Source of the DNA: Rhodocyclaceae bacterium | GTDB taxonomy: Bacteria; Pseudomonadota; Gammaproteobacteria; Burkholderiales; Rhodocyclaceae | Assembly: GCA_016791105.1 (NCBI GenBank) | Contig: JAEUNM010000017.1 | Location: forward strand, 1 to 56,180 | Length of the DNA: 56,180 nucleotides | Reading direction: 5' to 3' | Shown: positions 17,191 through 26,879 of the stretch, in pieces | Position numbering within the stretch: position 1 is the first letter of the stretch | Layout: each line of letters starts with the position of its first letter | Made by a program: the position numbers and the translations under genes | The notes under the pieces: model-generated | The model's database searches: none | Told to the model about the DNA's origin: nothing | Seen by the model: only the letters and a program-made list of their open reading frames with translations

Positions 17191-20091
17191 TCAAGCCGTT
17201 TCGGCAGCTTCGCCGACACTGATGCAGGCGCAGAACAGATTGCGGTCGCCGAACACGTCGTCTATGCGATTGACCGCGGGCCAGAACTTGTTTTCCGCCA
17301 CCCAGGGTAGCGGAAAGGCCGCCTGCCGGCGCGAATAGGGGCGATCCCAGTTTTCGTCGGCGATGTCTTCGGCACTGTGCGGCGCGCGCTTCAGGGGACT
17401 GTCGGCGGCGGCCCAGTCGCCGCGCTCGCAGGCGCGAATTTCCTCGCGTATCGCGATCATGGCGGCGATGAAGCGATCGAGTTCGGCTTTCGATTCCGAT
17501 TCGGTCGGCTCCACCATGATGGTGCCGGCTACCGGAAAAGACATGGTCGGCGCGTGAAAACCGTAATCCATGAGGCGCTTGGCGATATCGACCTCGCCTA
17601 TGCCGGTGGCGTCCTTGATCGGGCGTATGTCGAGGATGCATTCGTGCGCGACGCGGCCGCGGCTGCCGACGTACAGCACCGGATAGTGCGGCGCGAGGCG
17701 GGTGGCGATGTAATTGGCGTTGAGTATCGCCACGCTGGTGGCGCGGGTGAGGCCGGCACCGCCCATCATGCGTATGTACATCCAGGAAATCGGCAATATG
17801 CCGGCTGAGCCCCAGGGCGCCGCGCACACCGCGCTCTGGCCGGCGTGCGGCCCTGGCACCGGCTGCACCGCATGGTTGGGCATGAAAGGCGCCAGATGCG
17901 CTTTCAGCCCTATCGGCCCCATGCCGGGGCCGCCGCCGCCGTGCGGGATGCAGAACGTTTTGTGCAGGTTCATGTGGGCCACGTCGGCGCCGATCAGGCC
18001 TGGGCTGGTGAGCCCGACCTGCGCGTTGAGGTTGGCGCCGTCCATGTACACCTGCCCGCCGTGCGCGTGCACGACCGCGCAGATTTCCTGTACGGCTTCT
18101 TCGAACACGCCGTGCGTGGAAGGGTAGGTGAGCATGATGCAGGCGAGCCGCGCCGAGTGGCGCTCGGCCTGGGCGCGCAAATCGGCCAGATCGACATTGC
18201 CGCTCGCGTCGCACTCCACCGCCACCACGCTGAGGCCGCACATTTGCGCGGTGGCCGGATTGGTGCCGTGGGCCGATTTGGGAATCAGGCACACCGTGCG
18301 CGCGGTTTCGCCGCGGCTTTCGAGATAGCGGCGTATCGTCACCAGGCCGGCATATTCGCCCTGCGCGCCCGAATTGGGCTGCATGCACACTGCGTCAAAG
18401 CCGGTAATGACACGCAGCCATTCGGCCAGACCGTCGACCATGATCCGGTAGCCCTGCGCCTGATCGGGCGGCGCAAACGGGTGCAGGCCGGAAAATTCCG
18501 GCCAGGTGACCGGCAGCATTTCGGACGTGGCATTGAGTTTCATGGTGCAGGAGCCCAGCGCGATCATCGAATGATCCAGCGCCAGATCGCGGTTCTGCAG
18601 CTTTTTGAGGTAGCGCAGCATGGCGTGCTCGCTGTGGTGCGCGTTGAATACCGGGTGCGTGAGCACCGCATCGTCACGCAACAGCCCGGCCGGCAGCACG
18701 TCCAGTTCGACCGCGCGCGCATCCAGCGCTGCAAGATCGGACGTAGCGGCGCCGAATGCCTGCAGCAGCGCTGCGATGTCGGCGGCGCTGGTGGTTTCGT
18801 CGCAGGACACGCCCAGCGTGCTGTCATCGACGCGGCGCAGGTTGTAGCCGGCGGCCAGCGCGCGCGCGAATATTTCATCGGTGGCCGCGCCGGTGGCGAC
18901 ATGCACGGTATCGAAAAAGCGCTGTGTCGCGACCAGCATGCCGGCGGCCTGCACGCCGGCCGCGAACATGCCGGCCAGGCGGTGGATGCGCGCGGCTATG
19001 GTTTTGAGCCCCTGCGGGCCGTGATACACGGCGTACATGGCGGCGATGTTCGCCAGCAACACTTGCGAGGTGCAGATGTTGGAATTGGCCTTTTCGCGCC
19101 GTATGTGCTGTTCGCGCGTTTGCAGCGCCATGCGCAGCGCCGGCCTGCCACGCGCGTCGCGCGACACGCCTATGATGCGGCCCGGCACGGCGCGCTTGTA
19201 TTCATCGCGGGTGGCGAAAAACGCCGCGTGCGGGCCGCCGTAACCCATGGGCACGCCGAAGCGCTGCGCCGAACCCAGCGCGATATCCGCGCCCAATGCG
19301 GCAGGCGGCTTGAGCAGCAACAGCGCCATGAGGTCGCTTGCCACGGCGACCACCGCGCCGGCGGCTTTCAATTCGGCGATTACCCCGCCCAGTTCGGGCA
19401 CTTCGCCGCGCTGGTCGGGGTATTGCAGCAGCGCTCCGAATACGGCGTGACGGCCGGCTGTGTGCGCCGGGCCGGAGATCAGTTCAAATCCGAAATAGCG
19501 CGCGCGGGTTTTGACCACGTCCAGCGTTTGCGGGAAACATTCGGCATCGACGAAAAAGGCATTCGAGCGGGCGCGGCTTACGCGCCGCGCCATGGCCATC
19601 GCCTCGGCCGCCGCCGTGGCTTCGTCCAGCAAGGAGGCGTTGGCCAGTTCCATGCCGGTCAAATCCATCACCATCTGTTGATACGTGAGCAGGGCTTCCA
19701 GCCGGCCCTGCGCGACTTCGGCCTGATAAGGCGTATAGGCCGTGTACCAGCCCGGGTTTTCCAGCAGATTGCGCAGGATTACCTTGGGCGTGATGGTGTC
19801 GTAATAGCCCATGCCTATGCAGGACTTGAGCACGCGATTGTTTGCCGCGATGGCTTTCAGTTCGGCCAGTGCTTCGGCCTCGCTGAGCGGGCCGGGCAGC
19901 GCCAGCGGGCTGGCGAGGCGTATCGCGCGCGGAACCGTCTGGTCCACCAGCGCATCCAGGCTGGGCGCGCCCACCGCGGCCAGCATGGCCGGCACTTCGG
20001 CGGCGTCCGGCCCGACGTGGCGGGCGATGAATTCGGCCTGATTTTCCAGTTCGGCCAGCGGCAGTTGCACGGCAGGGGCTGGTGCAGTCAT
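17191..20091 (-). CDS. gcvP: Glycine dehydrogenase (decarboxylating), P protein of the glycine cleavage system
   Basis: This 966-residue homodimeric-type P protein has its two pseudo-repeated PLP domains fused in one chain. It decarboxylates glycine and loads the aminomethyl group onto the lipoyl arm of GcvH. Diagnostic stretches include FIARHVGP near residue 20, [36 protein letters not shown] and the PLP lysine region [16 protein letters not shown] near residue 710. The ATG at 20091 overlaps the gcvH stop by 4 bases (ATGA), so it is translationally coupled. It is the last gene of the riboswitch-controlled gcvTHP operon. Confidence 0.97.
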   Translation of the reverse strand: MTAPAPAVQLPLAELENQAEFIARHVGPDAAEVPAMLAAVGAPSLDALVDQTVPRAIRLASPLALPGPLSEAEALAELKAIAANNRVLKSCIGMGYYDTITPKVILRNLLENPGWYTAYTPYQAEVAQGRLEALLTYQQMVMDLTGMELANASLLDEATAAAEAMAMARRVSRARSNAFFVDAECFPQTLDVVKTRARYFGFELISGPAHTAGRHAVFGALLQYPDQRGEVPELGGVIAELKAAGAVVAVASDLMALLLLKPPAALGADIALGSAQRFGVPMGYGGPHAAFFATRDEYKRAVPGRIIGVSRDARGRPALRMALQTREQHIRREKANSNICTSQVLLANIAAMYAVYHGPQGLKTIAARIHRLAGMFAAGVQAAGMLVATQRFFDTVHVATGAATDEIFARALAAGYNLRRVDDSTLGVSCDETTSAADIAALLQAFGAATSDLAALDARAVELDVLPAGLLRDDAVLTHPVFNAHHSEHAMLRYLKKLQNRDLALDHSMIALGSCTMKLNATSEMLPVTWPEFSGLHPFAPPDQAQGYRIMVDGLAEWLRVITGFDAVCMQPNSGAQGEYAGLVTIRRYLESRGETARTVCLIPKSAHGTNPATAQMCGLSVVAVECDASGNVDLADLRAQAERHSARLACIMLTYPSTHGVFEEAVQEICAVVHAHGGQVYMDGANLNAQVGLTSPGLIGADVAHMNLHKTFCIPHGGGGPGMGPIGLKAHLAPFMPNHAVQPVPGPHAGQSAVCAAPWGSAGILPISWMYIRMMGGAGLTRATSVAILNANYIATRLAPHYPVLYVGSRGRVAHECILDIRPIKDATGIGEVDIAKRLMDYGFHAPTMSFPVAGTIMVEPTESESKAELDRFIAAMIAIREEIRACERGDWAAADSPLKRAPHSAEDIADENWDRPYSRRQAAFPLPWVAENKFWPAVNRIDDVFGDRNLFCACISVGEAAETA

Positions 20092-20471
20092 TCTATGCCC
20101 GCGCTTTTCGCATAGCCGGCGGCGTCGAGCAGGCTGTCCAGTTGTTTGGCATCAGCGGGGCGCAGGCGGAACATCCAGCTACCGTAAGGATCGTTATTGA
20201 CCTCTTCCGGGGCGTCGACAAGTTCTGCATTGGTTTCGACGACTTCGCCATCCACCGGCGCGTAAATGTCGGAGGCGGCCTTGACCGATTCGATGATGGC
20301 GATCGATTCGCCCGCGCTCACCTTGCGGCCGACTTCCGGCAGTTCCAGAAACACCACGTCGCCCAGCAACTTCTGCGCGTGAAAGGTAATGCCTACCGAC
20401 AGGGTGTCGTTGTCATCGTTCTTCACCCATTCGTGGGATTCGGTGTATTTAAGATTTTGTGGCAGTTCCAT
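20088..20471 (-). CDS. gcvH: Glycine cleavage system H protein
   Basis: This 127-residue lipoyl carrier shuttles the aminomethyl and dihydrolipoyl groups between P, T and L proteins. The lipoyl lysine lies in the [13 protein letters not shown] segment (about residue 64). The start at 20471 gives [15 protein letters not shown], which aligns with the usual family start and has AAGGA six bases upstream. An ATG two codons earlier (20477) overlaps the gcvT stop as ATGA but has no spaced ribosome site. It sits between gcvT and gcvP. Confidence 0.96.
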   Translation of the reverse strand: MELPQNLKYTESHEWVKNDDNDTLSVGITFHAQKLLGDVVFLELPEVGRKVSAGESIAIIESVKAASDIYAPVDGEVVETNAELVDAPEEVNNDPYGSWMFRLRPADAKQLDSLLDAAGYAKSAGIE

Positions 20472-20473
20472 GT

Positions 20474-21592
20474 TCATTCCTTGACCGGGGGGAGAGGGGA
20501 GACGAGGGTTTTGCCCTTGCGCACGAAAGGGGGTTTGACGACCAGCGCCGGCAGGCGCTTGGCACGTATTTCGACTTCGACCGTGTCGCCCGGCTGCACC
20601 GCCGCCGGCAGCCGCGCCAGTGCGATGGAGCCGTCCAGGCTGGGCGCAAAACTGCCGCTGGTGGTCAGTCCGGCGCCGTGCGCGGTGTGCACGATCTGGT
20701 GCGCGCGCAGCACGCCGCGCGCGGTGAGCAGCAGGCCATGCAGGGCGTGCTCGCGCGGCGCCGCTTCGAGCGCGCGGCGGCCGATGAAATCGCGCTCGGC
20801 GTTGCGCAGGTCCACGGTCCAGGCGAGGCCGGATTCGAGCGGATTGACGCTTTCGTCCATATCCTGACCATACAGATTCATGCCGGCTTCCAGCCGCAGC
20901 GTATCGCGCGCGCCCAGCCCGCAGGGCCGTCCACCCGCCGCGACGAGCGCGTTCCACACCGCCACGGCGGAACTTGCCGGCAGCATCAGTTCGAATCCGT
21001 CTTCGCCCGTGTAGCCGGTGCGCGCCACCAGCGTCGCCTGCGCGGGCGCAGCGGCCGCCAGCCAGGCGGCGTTGAATGGCTTCAAGCCCTGCGCGAGGGC
21101 GGCGGTTTCGGGCAGGGCGGCGGCCAGCCGTTCCGGCGCACGCGGGCCTTGCACGGCGATCAGCGCGACATCCTTGCGCTCGTCGATATGCACGGCGAAT
21201 CCTTCGGCCTGAGTGCGCATCCAGGCGATGTCCTTGTCGGCCGTGCCGGCATTGACCACCAGGCGATAGTGCTGCGGCGTGAAGTAGTAAGTGATCAAAT
21301 CGTCGATCACGCCGCCGGACGGGTTCAACATGCAGGAATACAGCGCGCGGCCGGGCGTATCCAGTTTGGCCACGTCATTGGCCAGCAGCAGCGACAGGAA
21401 TTTCGCCGCGTCTGCGCCGTGCAAATCCACGGCGCGCATGTGGGATACGTCGAACAGCCCGCAATCGGCGCGCACGGCGCGATGTTCTTCGAGTTGCGAG
21501 CCATAGTGCAGCGGCATGTCCCAACCCGCGAAATCGACGATCTTCGCGCCGGCGGCGACGTGCGTGTCATGTAGAGGGGTACGCAGGCCCAA
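20474..21592 (-). CDS. gcvT: Aminomethyltransferase, T protein of the glycine cleavage system
   Basis: This protein of about 372 residues transfers the one-carbon unit from the H protein to tetrahydrofolate. Markers are [15 protein letters not shown] near residue 20, [24 protein letters not shown] and the C-terminal barrel GxVTSG-type [12 protein letters not shown]. There is no ATG: the TTG at 21592 is chosen because GGAG lies six bases upstream and the product then begins like other GcvT proteins; a TTG four codons upstream (21604) is the alternative. The leader carries a tandem glycine riboswitch. This is the first gene of gcvTHP. Confidence 0.95.
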   Translation of the reverse strand: MGLRTPLHDTHVAAGAKIVDFAGWDMPLHYGSQLEEHRAVRADCGLFDVSHMRAVDLHGADAAKFLSLLLANDVAKLDTPGRALYSCMLNPSGGVIDDLITYYFTPQHYRLVVNAGTADKDIAWMRTQAEGFAVHIDERKDVALIAVQGPRAPERLAAALPETAALAQGLKPFNAAWLAAAAPAQATLVARTGYTGEDGFELMLPASSAVAVWNALVAAGGRPCGLGARDTLRLEAGMNLYGQDMDESVNPLESGLAWTVDLRNAERDFIGRRALEAAPREHALHGLLLTARGVLRAHQIVHTAHGAGLTTSGSFAPSLDGSIALARLPAAVQPGDTVEVEIRAKRLPALVVKPPFVRKGKTLVSPLPPVKE

Positions 21593-21639
21593 GGCTGGCT
21601 CCAAAACGCAAATGGAAAAGGACAGGCGGAGCGCCTGTT

Positions 21640-21820
21640 TCCCACTCTGTCCTGGGTACCTGAGAGATTGGGCGCGCGGCCCGTGCCCCTTCGGTGGCTG
21701 CCTTGCGGCAGCGCTCTCCAGAGTGGCGCCCGTGTGGGCGGTTCGCCGGTCCTGGGTGCCTGAGCGGTTCCGGATGTTGCGCCTTCGGCGACGGCGTGGC
21801 CGTGCTCTCCCGAACGAACC
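21640..21820 (-). promoter_or_regulatory. Tandem glycine riboswitch upstream of gcvT
   Basis: Read on the minus strand, two consecutive glycine aptamers are visible. The first, about 21820-21748, has GGGAGAGCACGG, a variable stem, CGCCGAAGGCGCAA and CGCTCAGGCACC. The second, about 21730-21640, has CTGGAGAGCGCTG, CACCGAAGGGGCA and TCTCTCAGGTACC. These are the conserved cores of the GCVT/glycine riboswitch. The tandem arrangement ends about 48 bases before the gcvT start, so glycine binding should switch on gcvTHP. Confidence 0.93.
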
Positions 21821-21965
21821 CGCGCACTATACCGGCGGGGCGAAAAGCTGGCAACGGGGATTTGTTGCGCTGCGAGATGGTGCCGGTTTCATCCGCCAGG
21901 GGCGCTTGCCGGCGCGCGCCCGGCGCGCGACAATCCGCGCCTCGTTGCCGCCATGCGGATGTTCC

Positions 21966-22847
21966 ATGTATCGACCCAGGCTGGAAGCGCGCTCGATTTT
22001 TGCCGACCTGCGCGGTGTGCGCCATCATTTTCGCTGCTGGGGTGAGCGCGACGCGCCGCTCATCGTGATGCTGCACGGCTGGATGGACCTGTCGGCAAGT
22101 TTCCAGTTCATCGTCGATGCGCTGGCACGGCCCTATCGTGTCATCGCGCCGGACTGGCGCGGCTTCGGCCTCAGTGAGCGCAACGGCGGGACCTACTGGT
22201 TTCCGGATTACCTGGCCGACCTGGATTGCCTGTTGCAAAACCTGTCGCCGGATGCGGCGGTCGATCTGGTCGGCCACAGCATGGGCGCCAATGTGGCCGG
22301 GCTGTATGCCGGCATACGGCCGCGGCGCGTGCGGCGCGTGGTGTCGCTGGAGGGCTTCGGCCTGGGGGAATCGCACCCGCGCCAGGCGCCGGGGCGCTAC
22401 GGGCAGTGGCTGGCGGAACTGGCGTCGCCGCCGACGCTGCGCGATTACGCCGACCGCGAGGCGCTGGCGCTGCGTCTGCAGTCCGACAACCCGCGCCTGC
22501 CGGCCGATCGTGCGCAATTTCTGGCCCAACACCTGGGCCGGGACAATGCCAAAGGCCGCGTCGATTTTGCCGCCGATCCGCGCCATCGCGTGGTCAATCC
22601 CATGCTCTACCGGCTGGAGGAAACCAAGGCCTGCTGGCGTGCGACCAGTGCGCCCTGTCTGTGGATCGCCGGCCGCGATTCGCGCTACCTGGCGCATTTT
22701 CTGCCGCGCGCCAACGAAGTGGAGGAGCGCCTCGCCTGCCTGCCCGACGCGCGCCTGGTGTGGCTGGAGCACTGCGGCCACAACATGCACCACGAAAAGC
22801 CGCAGGAAGTCGCGCAACTTATCGAAAGTTTTCTGCATGCAGACTGA
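21966..22847 (+). CDS. Alpha/beta-hydrolase fold protein
   Basis: This 293-residue hydrolase has oxyanion segment MLHGWMDLSASF (residues about 35-46), DWRGFGLSE, nucleophile elbow GHSMGAN near residue 101, the acid region WIAGRDSRY and His in EHCGHNMHHEKP. The ATG at 21966 was chosen because the family-like sequence starts there and the upstream extension runs back through the riboswitch. It diverges from gcvT across the riboswitch region. The substrate is unknown; the organisation is that of an esterase or C-C hydrolase-like MhpC relative. The following gene overlaps its 3' end by 11 bases. Confidence 0.88.
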   Translation: MYRPRLEARSIFADLRGVRHHFRCWGERDAPLIVMLHGWMDLSASFQFIVDALARPYRVIAPDWRGFGLSERNGGTYWFPDYLADLDCLLQNLSPDAAVDLVGHSMGANVAGLYAGIRPRRVRRVVSLEGFGLGESHPRQAPGRYGQWLAELASPPTLRDYADREALALRLQSDNPRLPADRAQFLAQHLGRDNAKGRVDFAADPRHRVVNPMLYRLEETKACWRATSAPCLWIAGRDSRYLAHFLPRANEVEERLACLPDARLVWLEHCGHNMHHEKPQEVAQLIESFLHAD

Positions 22848-23337
22848 TACCGGCGCCTTGCGCCTGCGCATCGACATTGCCGCGCAAACGCTGGAACTGC
22901 TGGCGGCGGACGGCTCCATACAGCGGCGCTATCGCGTGTCGACGGCTGCCAATGGCCCGGGTGAGCAGAGCGGCAGCCATTGCACACCGCGCGGGCGCCA
23001 CTACATACGCGCCAAAATCGGCGCCGGCGCGCCGCTGGGCGCGGCGTTTCGCGGCCGTCGCGGGACCGGCGAGGTGTGGACTGCCGAACTTGCCGCCGCC
23101 ATGCCGGCGCGCGACTGGATACTGACGCGCATCCTCTGGCTGTGCGGACTGGAACCCGGCTTCAACCGCGGCGGCAGCGTCGATAGCCAGCGCCGCTACA
23201 TTTACATCCACGGCACGCCGGATTGCGAGCCCATGGGCGTGCCGCGCTCCATAGGCTGCATCAGAATGAACAATCGCGAGGTGGCCGAATTATTCGACCT
23301 GGTGCCGGCAGGCACGCGCGTGGACATACAGGCGTGA
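22837..23337 (+). CDS. L,D-transpeptidase (YkuD) family protein with altered catalytic motif
   Basis: This is a 166-residue protein whose ATG at 22837 lies inside the end of the hydrolase gene. It carries the YkuD core: an N-terminal strand pair, HGTPD (His125), then PRSIGCIRMNNREVAELFDLV with the nucleophile Cys141. The usual [S/T]HGCxR reads S138-I139-G-C here, so the His next to Cys is an isoleucine. YkuD enzymes make 3-3 crosslinks in peptidoglycan or attach proteins to it. No signal peptide is apparent, which is unusual for an envelope-acting enzyme; a cytoplasmic location or a different start is possible. Confidence 0.85.
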   Translation: MQTDTGALRLRIDIAAQTLELLAADGSIQRRYRVSTAANGPGEQSGSHCTPRGRHYIRAKIGAGAPLGAAFRGRRGTGEVWTAELAAAMPARDWILTRILWLCGLEPGFNRGGSVDSQRRYIYIHGTPDCEPMGVPRSIGCIRMNNREVAELFDLVPAGTRVDIQA

Positions 23338-23401
23338 ATCCCGACCCCGTGGCCGCACCCCTTCGGCCATAGGGCCAGCCTCCCGATTCGGACCATTACT
23401 C

Positions 23402-23821
23402 ATGAATTTGCGCATAGAAATTTTGCCCTGGGCCGCCGCCAGGGACGCCGCGCGCGCGATACGCAGCGCGGTATTCATCGCCGAACAGCATGTGCCCGAA
23501 GAACTCGAATGGGACAAGTTCGACGAATTGTCCTGGCACGCACTGGCCTGGGTGGACGATGAACCTGTCGCTACCGGCCGCCTGCTGCCCGACGGCCATA
23601 TCGGCCGCATGGCCGTGCAGGCGCCCTGGCGGGCGCTGGGCGTGGGCGCCGCCGTGTTCGCCGCGATCATGGTGGTGGCGCGCCGGAACGGCCATCGCAC
23701 GCTATTGCTGCACTCCCAGACACGCGCCACGGGCTTTTACGCCCGCTTCGGCTTCGTGCCGGAAGGCCCGGAATTCGAGGAAGCCGGCATTCCGCACATG
23801 CTCATGCGGCGGAACCTATAG
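23402..23821 (+). CDS. GNAT-family N-acetyltransferase (YjcF/ElaA-like)
   Basis: This 139-residue single-domain protein matches small GNAT acyltransferases. The segment AVFIAEQHVPEELEWDKFDE (residues about 22-41) is typical of the YjcF/ElaA branch. The acetyl-CoA-binding loop follows as RMAVQAPWRALGVGAAVF (about 63-80), then HSQTRATGFYARFGF near 105. The acceptor substrate is unknown. It follows the L,D-transpeptidase gene by 64 bases on the same strand, possibly in one transcript. Confidence 0.88.
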   Translation: MNLRIEILPWAAARDAARAIRSAVFIAEQHVPEELEWDKFDELSWHALAWVDDEPVATGRLLPDGHIGRMAVQAPWRALGVGAAVFAAIMVVARRNGHRTLLLHSQTRATGFYARFGFVPEGPEFEEAGIPHMLMRRNL

Positions 23822-24044
23822 GTAGGGCCAAACCGCCGTTGATACGCCTGGTCCCCCGATTGCGGCCGCAATTGAGCCTGCGTTTGCGGAGGCATCTGTC
23901 GGCCATGGTTTCAGGACTAACGGGTTCAGCTTGCAGGATTCGCGTTCTGCGCCCCCGCGACCTTGGCACGACAGCCACTTCGGAGCGGCAATAGTCGATC
24001 TAGGCAGGGCGGTTATATTGCCGATAGGTCTGACAGGCGTGCTG
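23822..24044. other. Gap after the acetyltransferase gene; nothing recognised
   Basis: There is no family-like frame, tRNA or strong hairpin in this stretch. Together with the short frame at 24045-24170 it separates ordinary genes from the eroded defence patch. Confidence 0.4.
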
Positions 24045-24170
24045 CTATGTCGTACAGGCGCGCTCCTGCATGGGACGCATGTCCTGCTCCGTGGCCTTGC
24101 TGGAAGCTCCCGTTCGCGCCGGGGTGGTGGAGACCGGCGGCACGGTACTGGCGTTGATCGGATTGCTCAT
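24045..24170 (-). CDS. Possible 41-residue peptide overlapping the DUF1016 stop
   Basis: An ATG at 24170 overlaps the stop of the DUF1016 gene as ATGA, which is typical of translational coupling. It opens a 41-residue frame beginning MSNPINASTVPPVSTTPA and ending at TAG 24045. It is Thr/Ser/Pro/Ala-rich with one Cys and matches nothing I recognise. It may be the first part of a gene lost by deletion, or not a gene at all. Confidence 0.3.
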   Translation of the reverse strand: MSNPINASTVPPVSTTPARTGASSKATEQDMRPMQERACTT

Positions 24171-25228
24171 GGCGAGTCGGTCTCCCCGGTTGCGCCGCTG
24201 CCGGTCAGCTCGCGCTCTATCTGTTCTATGCTGGGCAAGCTGGTTTGCAGCTCGGGTGGCAAGGATTCCACCAATTGATATTCAGCCACACCGATAGGCT
24301 GGCTGTTGTCGCGCAGCGCGTATTCCGCCACCACCTTGTTTTTGCTTTTGCATAGCAGCAGGCCGATGGTGGGGCCATCCTGCGGGTGCTTCATTTGCGC
24401 ATCCACGGCCGTGAGGTAGAAGCCAAGTTGCCCCAGGTGTTCCGGCTTGAACTTGCCGCCCTTTAGTTCGATCACGACGTAGCAGCGCAGCTTGAGGTGA
24501 TAGAACAACAAGTCGATGAAAAACTCGTCGCCGCCCACGTCCAGCAGTACCTGCCGGCCGACGAACGCAAAGCCGGCGCCCAGTTCCAGCAGGAATTCGG
24601 TGACATGCTTCACCAGTGCGTTTTCGATCTCCCGCTCGCCAGCCTCTAGACTGAGACCCAGGAAGTCGAAGCGATACGGATCTTTCAATGACTCGCGGGC
24701 CAGATCGGACTGCGGTTTGGGCAAGCTGCCTTCGAAGTTGGTAAGGGCCTTGCCGCTGCGCTCCAGCAATCGCGTTTCGATATGAATGTTCAGCACATTG
24801 CGCGACCAGCCGTGCGCGAGCGCACTCTGTGCGTACGCAACACGACGCTGCGGGTCTTTTAGCCGAGTGAGCAGTACCAGGTTGTGCCCCCAGGGCAATT
24901 GTCCAACGATCTGTTGGACAATTTCCGCATCCGGCCAGGCCTCGGCGAATGCGCGCATGTACATCAGGTTCGCCCTGGAAAACCCCTTCATTTCGGGAAA
25001 CGCAGCGCGCAAATCGTGCGCCAGCCGCTCGATCACCTTGGCACCCCAGCCCAGCTCGGCCTGCCGCGCCAGAACGTCGCGCCCGATTTGCCAGTAAAGC
25101 GCTACGAGTTCGCGATTGACCGCCAGCGTGGCGCGCTGCTGAGCGGTGTGAATGCGGAATTTCAGATCGGCCAGCCAGTCGGCGTAGCCTTCGGGAGGTG
25201 GGGTCAGGCTGATCGGGATGTCGCTCAT
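24167..25228 (-). CDS. DUF1016 (YhcG-type) PDDEXK nuclease domain protein
   Basis: This is a 353-residue protein. The N-terminal DUF1016 domain (about 1-165) has LYWQIGRDVLARQ, GFSRANLMYMRAFAEAW and LPWGHNLVLL. The C-terminal PDDEXK nuclease domain has VGGDEFFIDLLFYH, then VVIELKGGKFKPEHLGQLGFY near residues 255-280, with the Asp and Glu-x-Lys catalytic signature intact. Such proteins are common in defence islands and next to restriction-modification genes. The ATG at 25228 overlaps the preceding fragment's stop (ATGA); the longer in-frame start at 25294 runs back into that fragment. It is probably intact. Confidence 0.9.
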   Translation of the reverse strand: MSDIPISLTPPPEGYADWLADLKFRIHTAQQRATLAVNRELVALYWQIGRDVLARQAELGWGAKVIERLAHDLRAAFPEMKGFSRANLMYMRAFAEAWPDAEIVQQIVGQLPWGHNLVLLTRLKDPQRRVAYAQSALAHGWSRNVLNIHIETRLLERSGKALTNFEGSLPKPQSDLARESLKDPYRFDFLGLSLEAGEREIENALVKHVTEFLLELGAGFAFVGRQVLLDVGGDEFFIDLLFYHLKLRCYVVIELKGGKFKPEHLGQLGFYLTAVDAQMKHPQDGPTIGLLLCKSKNKVVAEYALRDNSQPIGVAEYQLVESLPPELQTSLPSIEQIERELTGSGATGETDSP

Positions 25229-25500
25229 GCTTTTATTGTCTTCGCCGCATTCACGGCAGGCTTGGCTTTGGCTTCCGCCGTCATTTTGACACACAGACCG
25301 AACAGCTTTTCCAGGCGCTCGGTGTCGGTTCGGAAACGGCGGCGGGTATAGATGCGCTCCAGCACGTCGTAATTGCGCTCGTGGGCTTGGCGGAGCCTTT
25401 CCGGCAGGTTGTCGGTGTCCTGCGGGTCGGCGATGCTGGCCGGAAATGCGCTTCGCGGGCCGGCAGGATGTTTTCGGCGCAGGTAGTCAGGAGCGGGCAT
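25225..25500 (-). pseudogene. C-terminal fragment of an MmeI-like class I DNA methyltransferase
   Basis: About 90 codons ending at TGA 25225 encode LPERLRQAHERNYDVLERIY followed by RRFRTDTERLEKLFGLCVKM. This matches the extreme C-terminus of large class I (MmeI/type IIL-like) DNA methyltransferases as I know them. The catalytic domain with NPPY is absent: upstream of about 25490 the sequence becomes the antitoxin gene on the other strand, so the methyltransferase has been cut by a deletion or insertion. The fragment still overlaps the DUF1016 start by 4 bases, preserving the old operon junction. Confidence 0.7.
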
Positions 25501-25870
25501 GCAAACAGTCGATGTCAGCGGCTTGAAGAGCAATCCCGGCGAGGTTTTGCGTCTGGCGCGGCGCGATGTGGTGGTGGTAATGAACCGTGACAAGCCGGAT
25601 GCGCTGCTGATCGGCGTGGAAAAGGCCGAGGTGCTGGATGTGCCAGGGGTGCGCCCGGCTTTGGCTACCGCATTATTCCGCGATGGGCACCTTTCCTTGG
25701 CGCGGTCCGCTCGTTTGGCGGGGATGCCGGTGGCGGAGTTCATCGCGCACATTTCCCGGCTGGACATTCCTGCCGTGGAGCAGACGGCGGACGAGGTTGC
25801 GCGCGATATGGATACCCTGGAGGAAAGCTTGGCCGCGTCCCGACCGGAGTGCGCTCGCTCATCGGCTTGA
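25499..25870 (+). CDS. Orphan antitoxin: Phd/YefM N-terminus joined to UPF0175-like C-terminus
   Basis: This is a 123-residue protein. Residues 1-45 (VDVSGLKSNPGEVLRLARRD...MNRDKPDALLIG) resemble Phd/YefM DNA-binding antitoxins. Residues about 58-92 (FRDGHLSLARSARLAGMPVAEFIAHISR) match the UPF0175 helix-turn-helix-like family. Such proteins normally precede a DUF3368 PIN-type toxin; no toxin frame follows, and ppsR begins on the opposite strand within about 85 bases. The last residues (ASRPECARSSA) look like read-through past a breakpoint. Its 5' end abuts the methyltransferase remnant. Confidence 0.8.
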   Translation: MQTVDVSGLKSNPGEVLRLARRDVVVVMNRDKPDALLIGVEKAEVLDVPGVRPALATALFRDGHLSLARSARLAGMPVAEFIAHISRLDIPAVEQTADEVARDMDTLEESLAASRPECARSSA

Positions 25871-25954
25871 CGCGGGTAGTTAGCCTGCACTGGCTGGCAA
25901 GCCTGGTCGACTTCGACTTCGCCGCGCACCGCACCCAGTGCGCGAGCGGCGCGC

Positions 25955-26779
25955 TCAAAACCCCGATTGGTCCAGATGTACCGCCTGCATGATGATGGTG
26001 GAAATTTCCTCTATCGATTTGCGGGTGGAATCGAGCCAGCGTATGCCTTCGCGCCGCATCAGCTTTTGCGCGGCATCCACTTCGAAGCGGCAATTTTCGA
26101 TCGATGCATAGCGGCTGTTGGGCCGGCGCTCCTGGCGTATGTGCTGCAGCCGCTCGGGCGCGATGGTGAGGCCGAACAGTTTGCTGCGATGGCGCGCCAG
26201 TTCGCCGGGCAGGGCGTTGCGGTCGAAATCTTCCGGGATGAGCGGATAGTTGGCCGCCTTCACGCCGAACTGCATGGCCAGATACAGCGTGGTGGGGGTT
26301 TTGCCGGAGCGCGACACGCCGACCAGAATGACGTCGGCGCTATCGAGTTCGGCCGATGACACGCCGTCGTCGTGCGCGAGCGCAAAATTGATGGCTTCCA
26401 TGCGCCGGTGGTAGGCTTGGCTTTCTTCGACGCCCTTGAATCGGCCTATGGTGTGCGAAGATTTCATGCCCAGTTCCTGCTCCAGCGGTCCGATGAAGCG
26501 CGCGAATACGTCCAGCGGCAGGGCATTGGCCTGCGCCAGCACGGCGCTTACTTCCGGATTCACGATGGACAGGAATACGATGGGCCGCACGCCGTCGCTG
26601 TGGCCGGCGGCGTTGATGCGTTCCACGCAATCGAGCGCGCGGTCCACCGAATCGACGAAAGGCATGCGCATTTGCCGTACATCGAGCAGTTCGAACTGCG
26701 CCAGCAGGCTATGGCCCAATGTTTCGGCGGTGATGCCGGTGCCGTCCGATATGAAGAAAACGCTACGCTTGTGTTTCAT
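25955..26779 (-). CDS. ppsR: PEP synthase regulatory protein (bifunctional kinase/pyrophosphorylase)
   Basis: This 274-residue DUF299 protein inactivates PEP synthase by ADP-dependent phosphorylation and reactivates it with phosphate. Evidence is the N-terminal [19 protein letters not shown], the central P-loop [15 protein letters not shown] (about residues 150-164), NYPLIPEDF and the end [15 protein letters not shown]. It is divergent from ppsA, its target, across 100 bases, a common arrangement in beta- and gammaproteobacteria. Confidence 0.95.
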   Translation of the reverse strand: MKHKRSVFFISDGTGITAETLGHSLLAQFELLDVRQMRMPFVDSVDRALDCVERINAAGHSDGVRPIVFLSIVNPEVSAVLAQANALPLDVFARFIGPLEQELGMKSSHTIGRFKGVEESQAYHRRMEAINFALAHDDGVSSAELDSADVILVGVSRSGKTPTTLYLAMQFGVKAANYPLIPEDFDRNALPGELARHRSKLFGLTIAPERLQHIRQERRPNSRYASIENCRFEVDAAQKLMRREGIRWLDSTRKSIEEISTIIMQAVHLDQSGF

Positions 26780-26879
26780 GCTTGGCTTCCGGTTGCGCGA
26801 CGCGAAACGCCGCTGGGCGCAAAAAATGTAACATCGCCGTCTTTTCCTGAATTATCAACTTTCCGGAAGGTTTTTCCCC

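Noticed and set aside
17845..20115. 756-residue open frame opposite gcvP
   Set aside because: gcvP on the other strand is a full, well-conserved enzyme; this frame is its GC-rich shadow.
25501..25929. Upstream extension of the methyltransferase remnant frame
   Set aside because: The extension runs antisense to the recognisable antitoxin gene and loses all similarity, so only 25225-25500 is kept.
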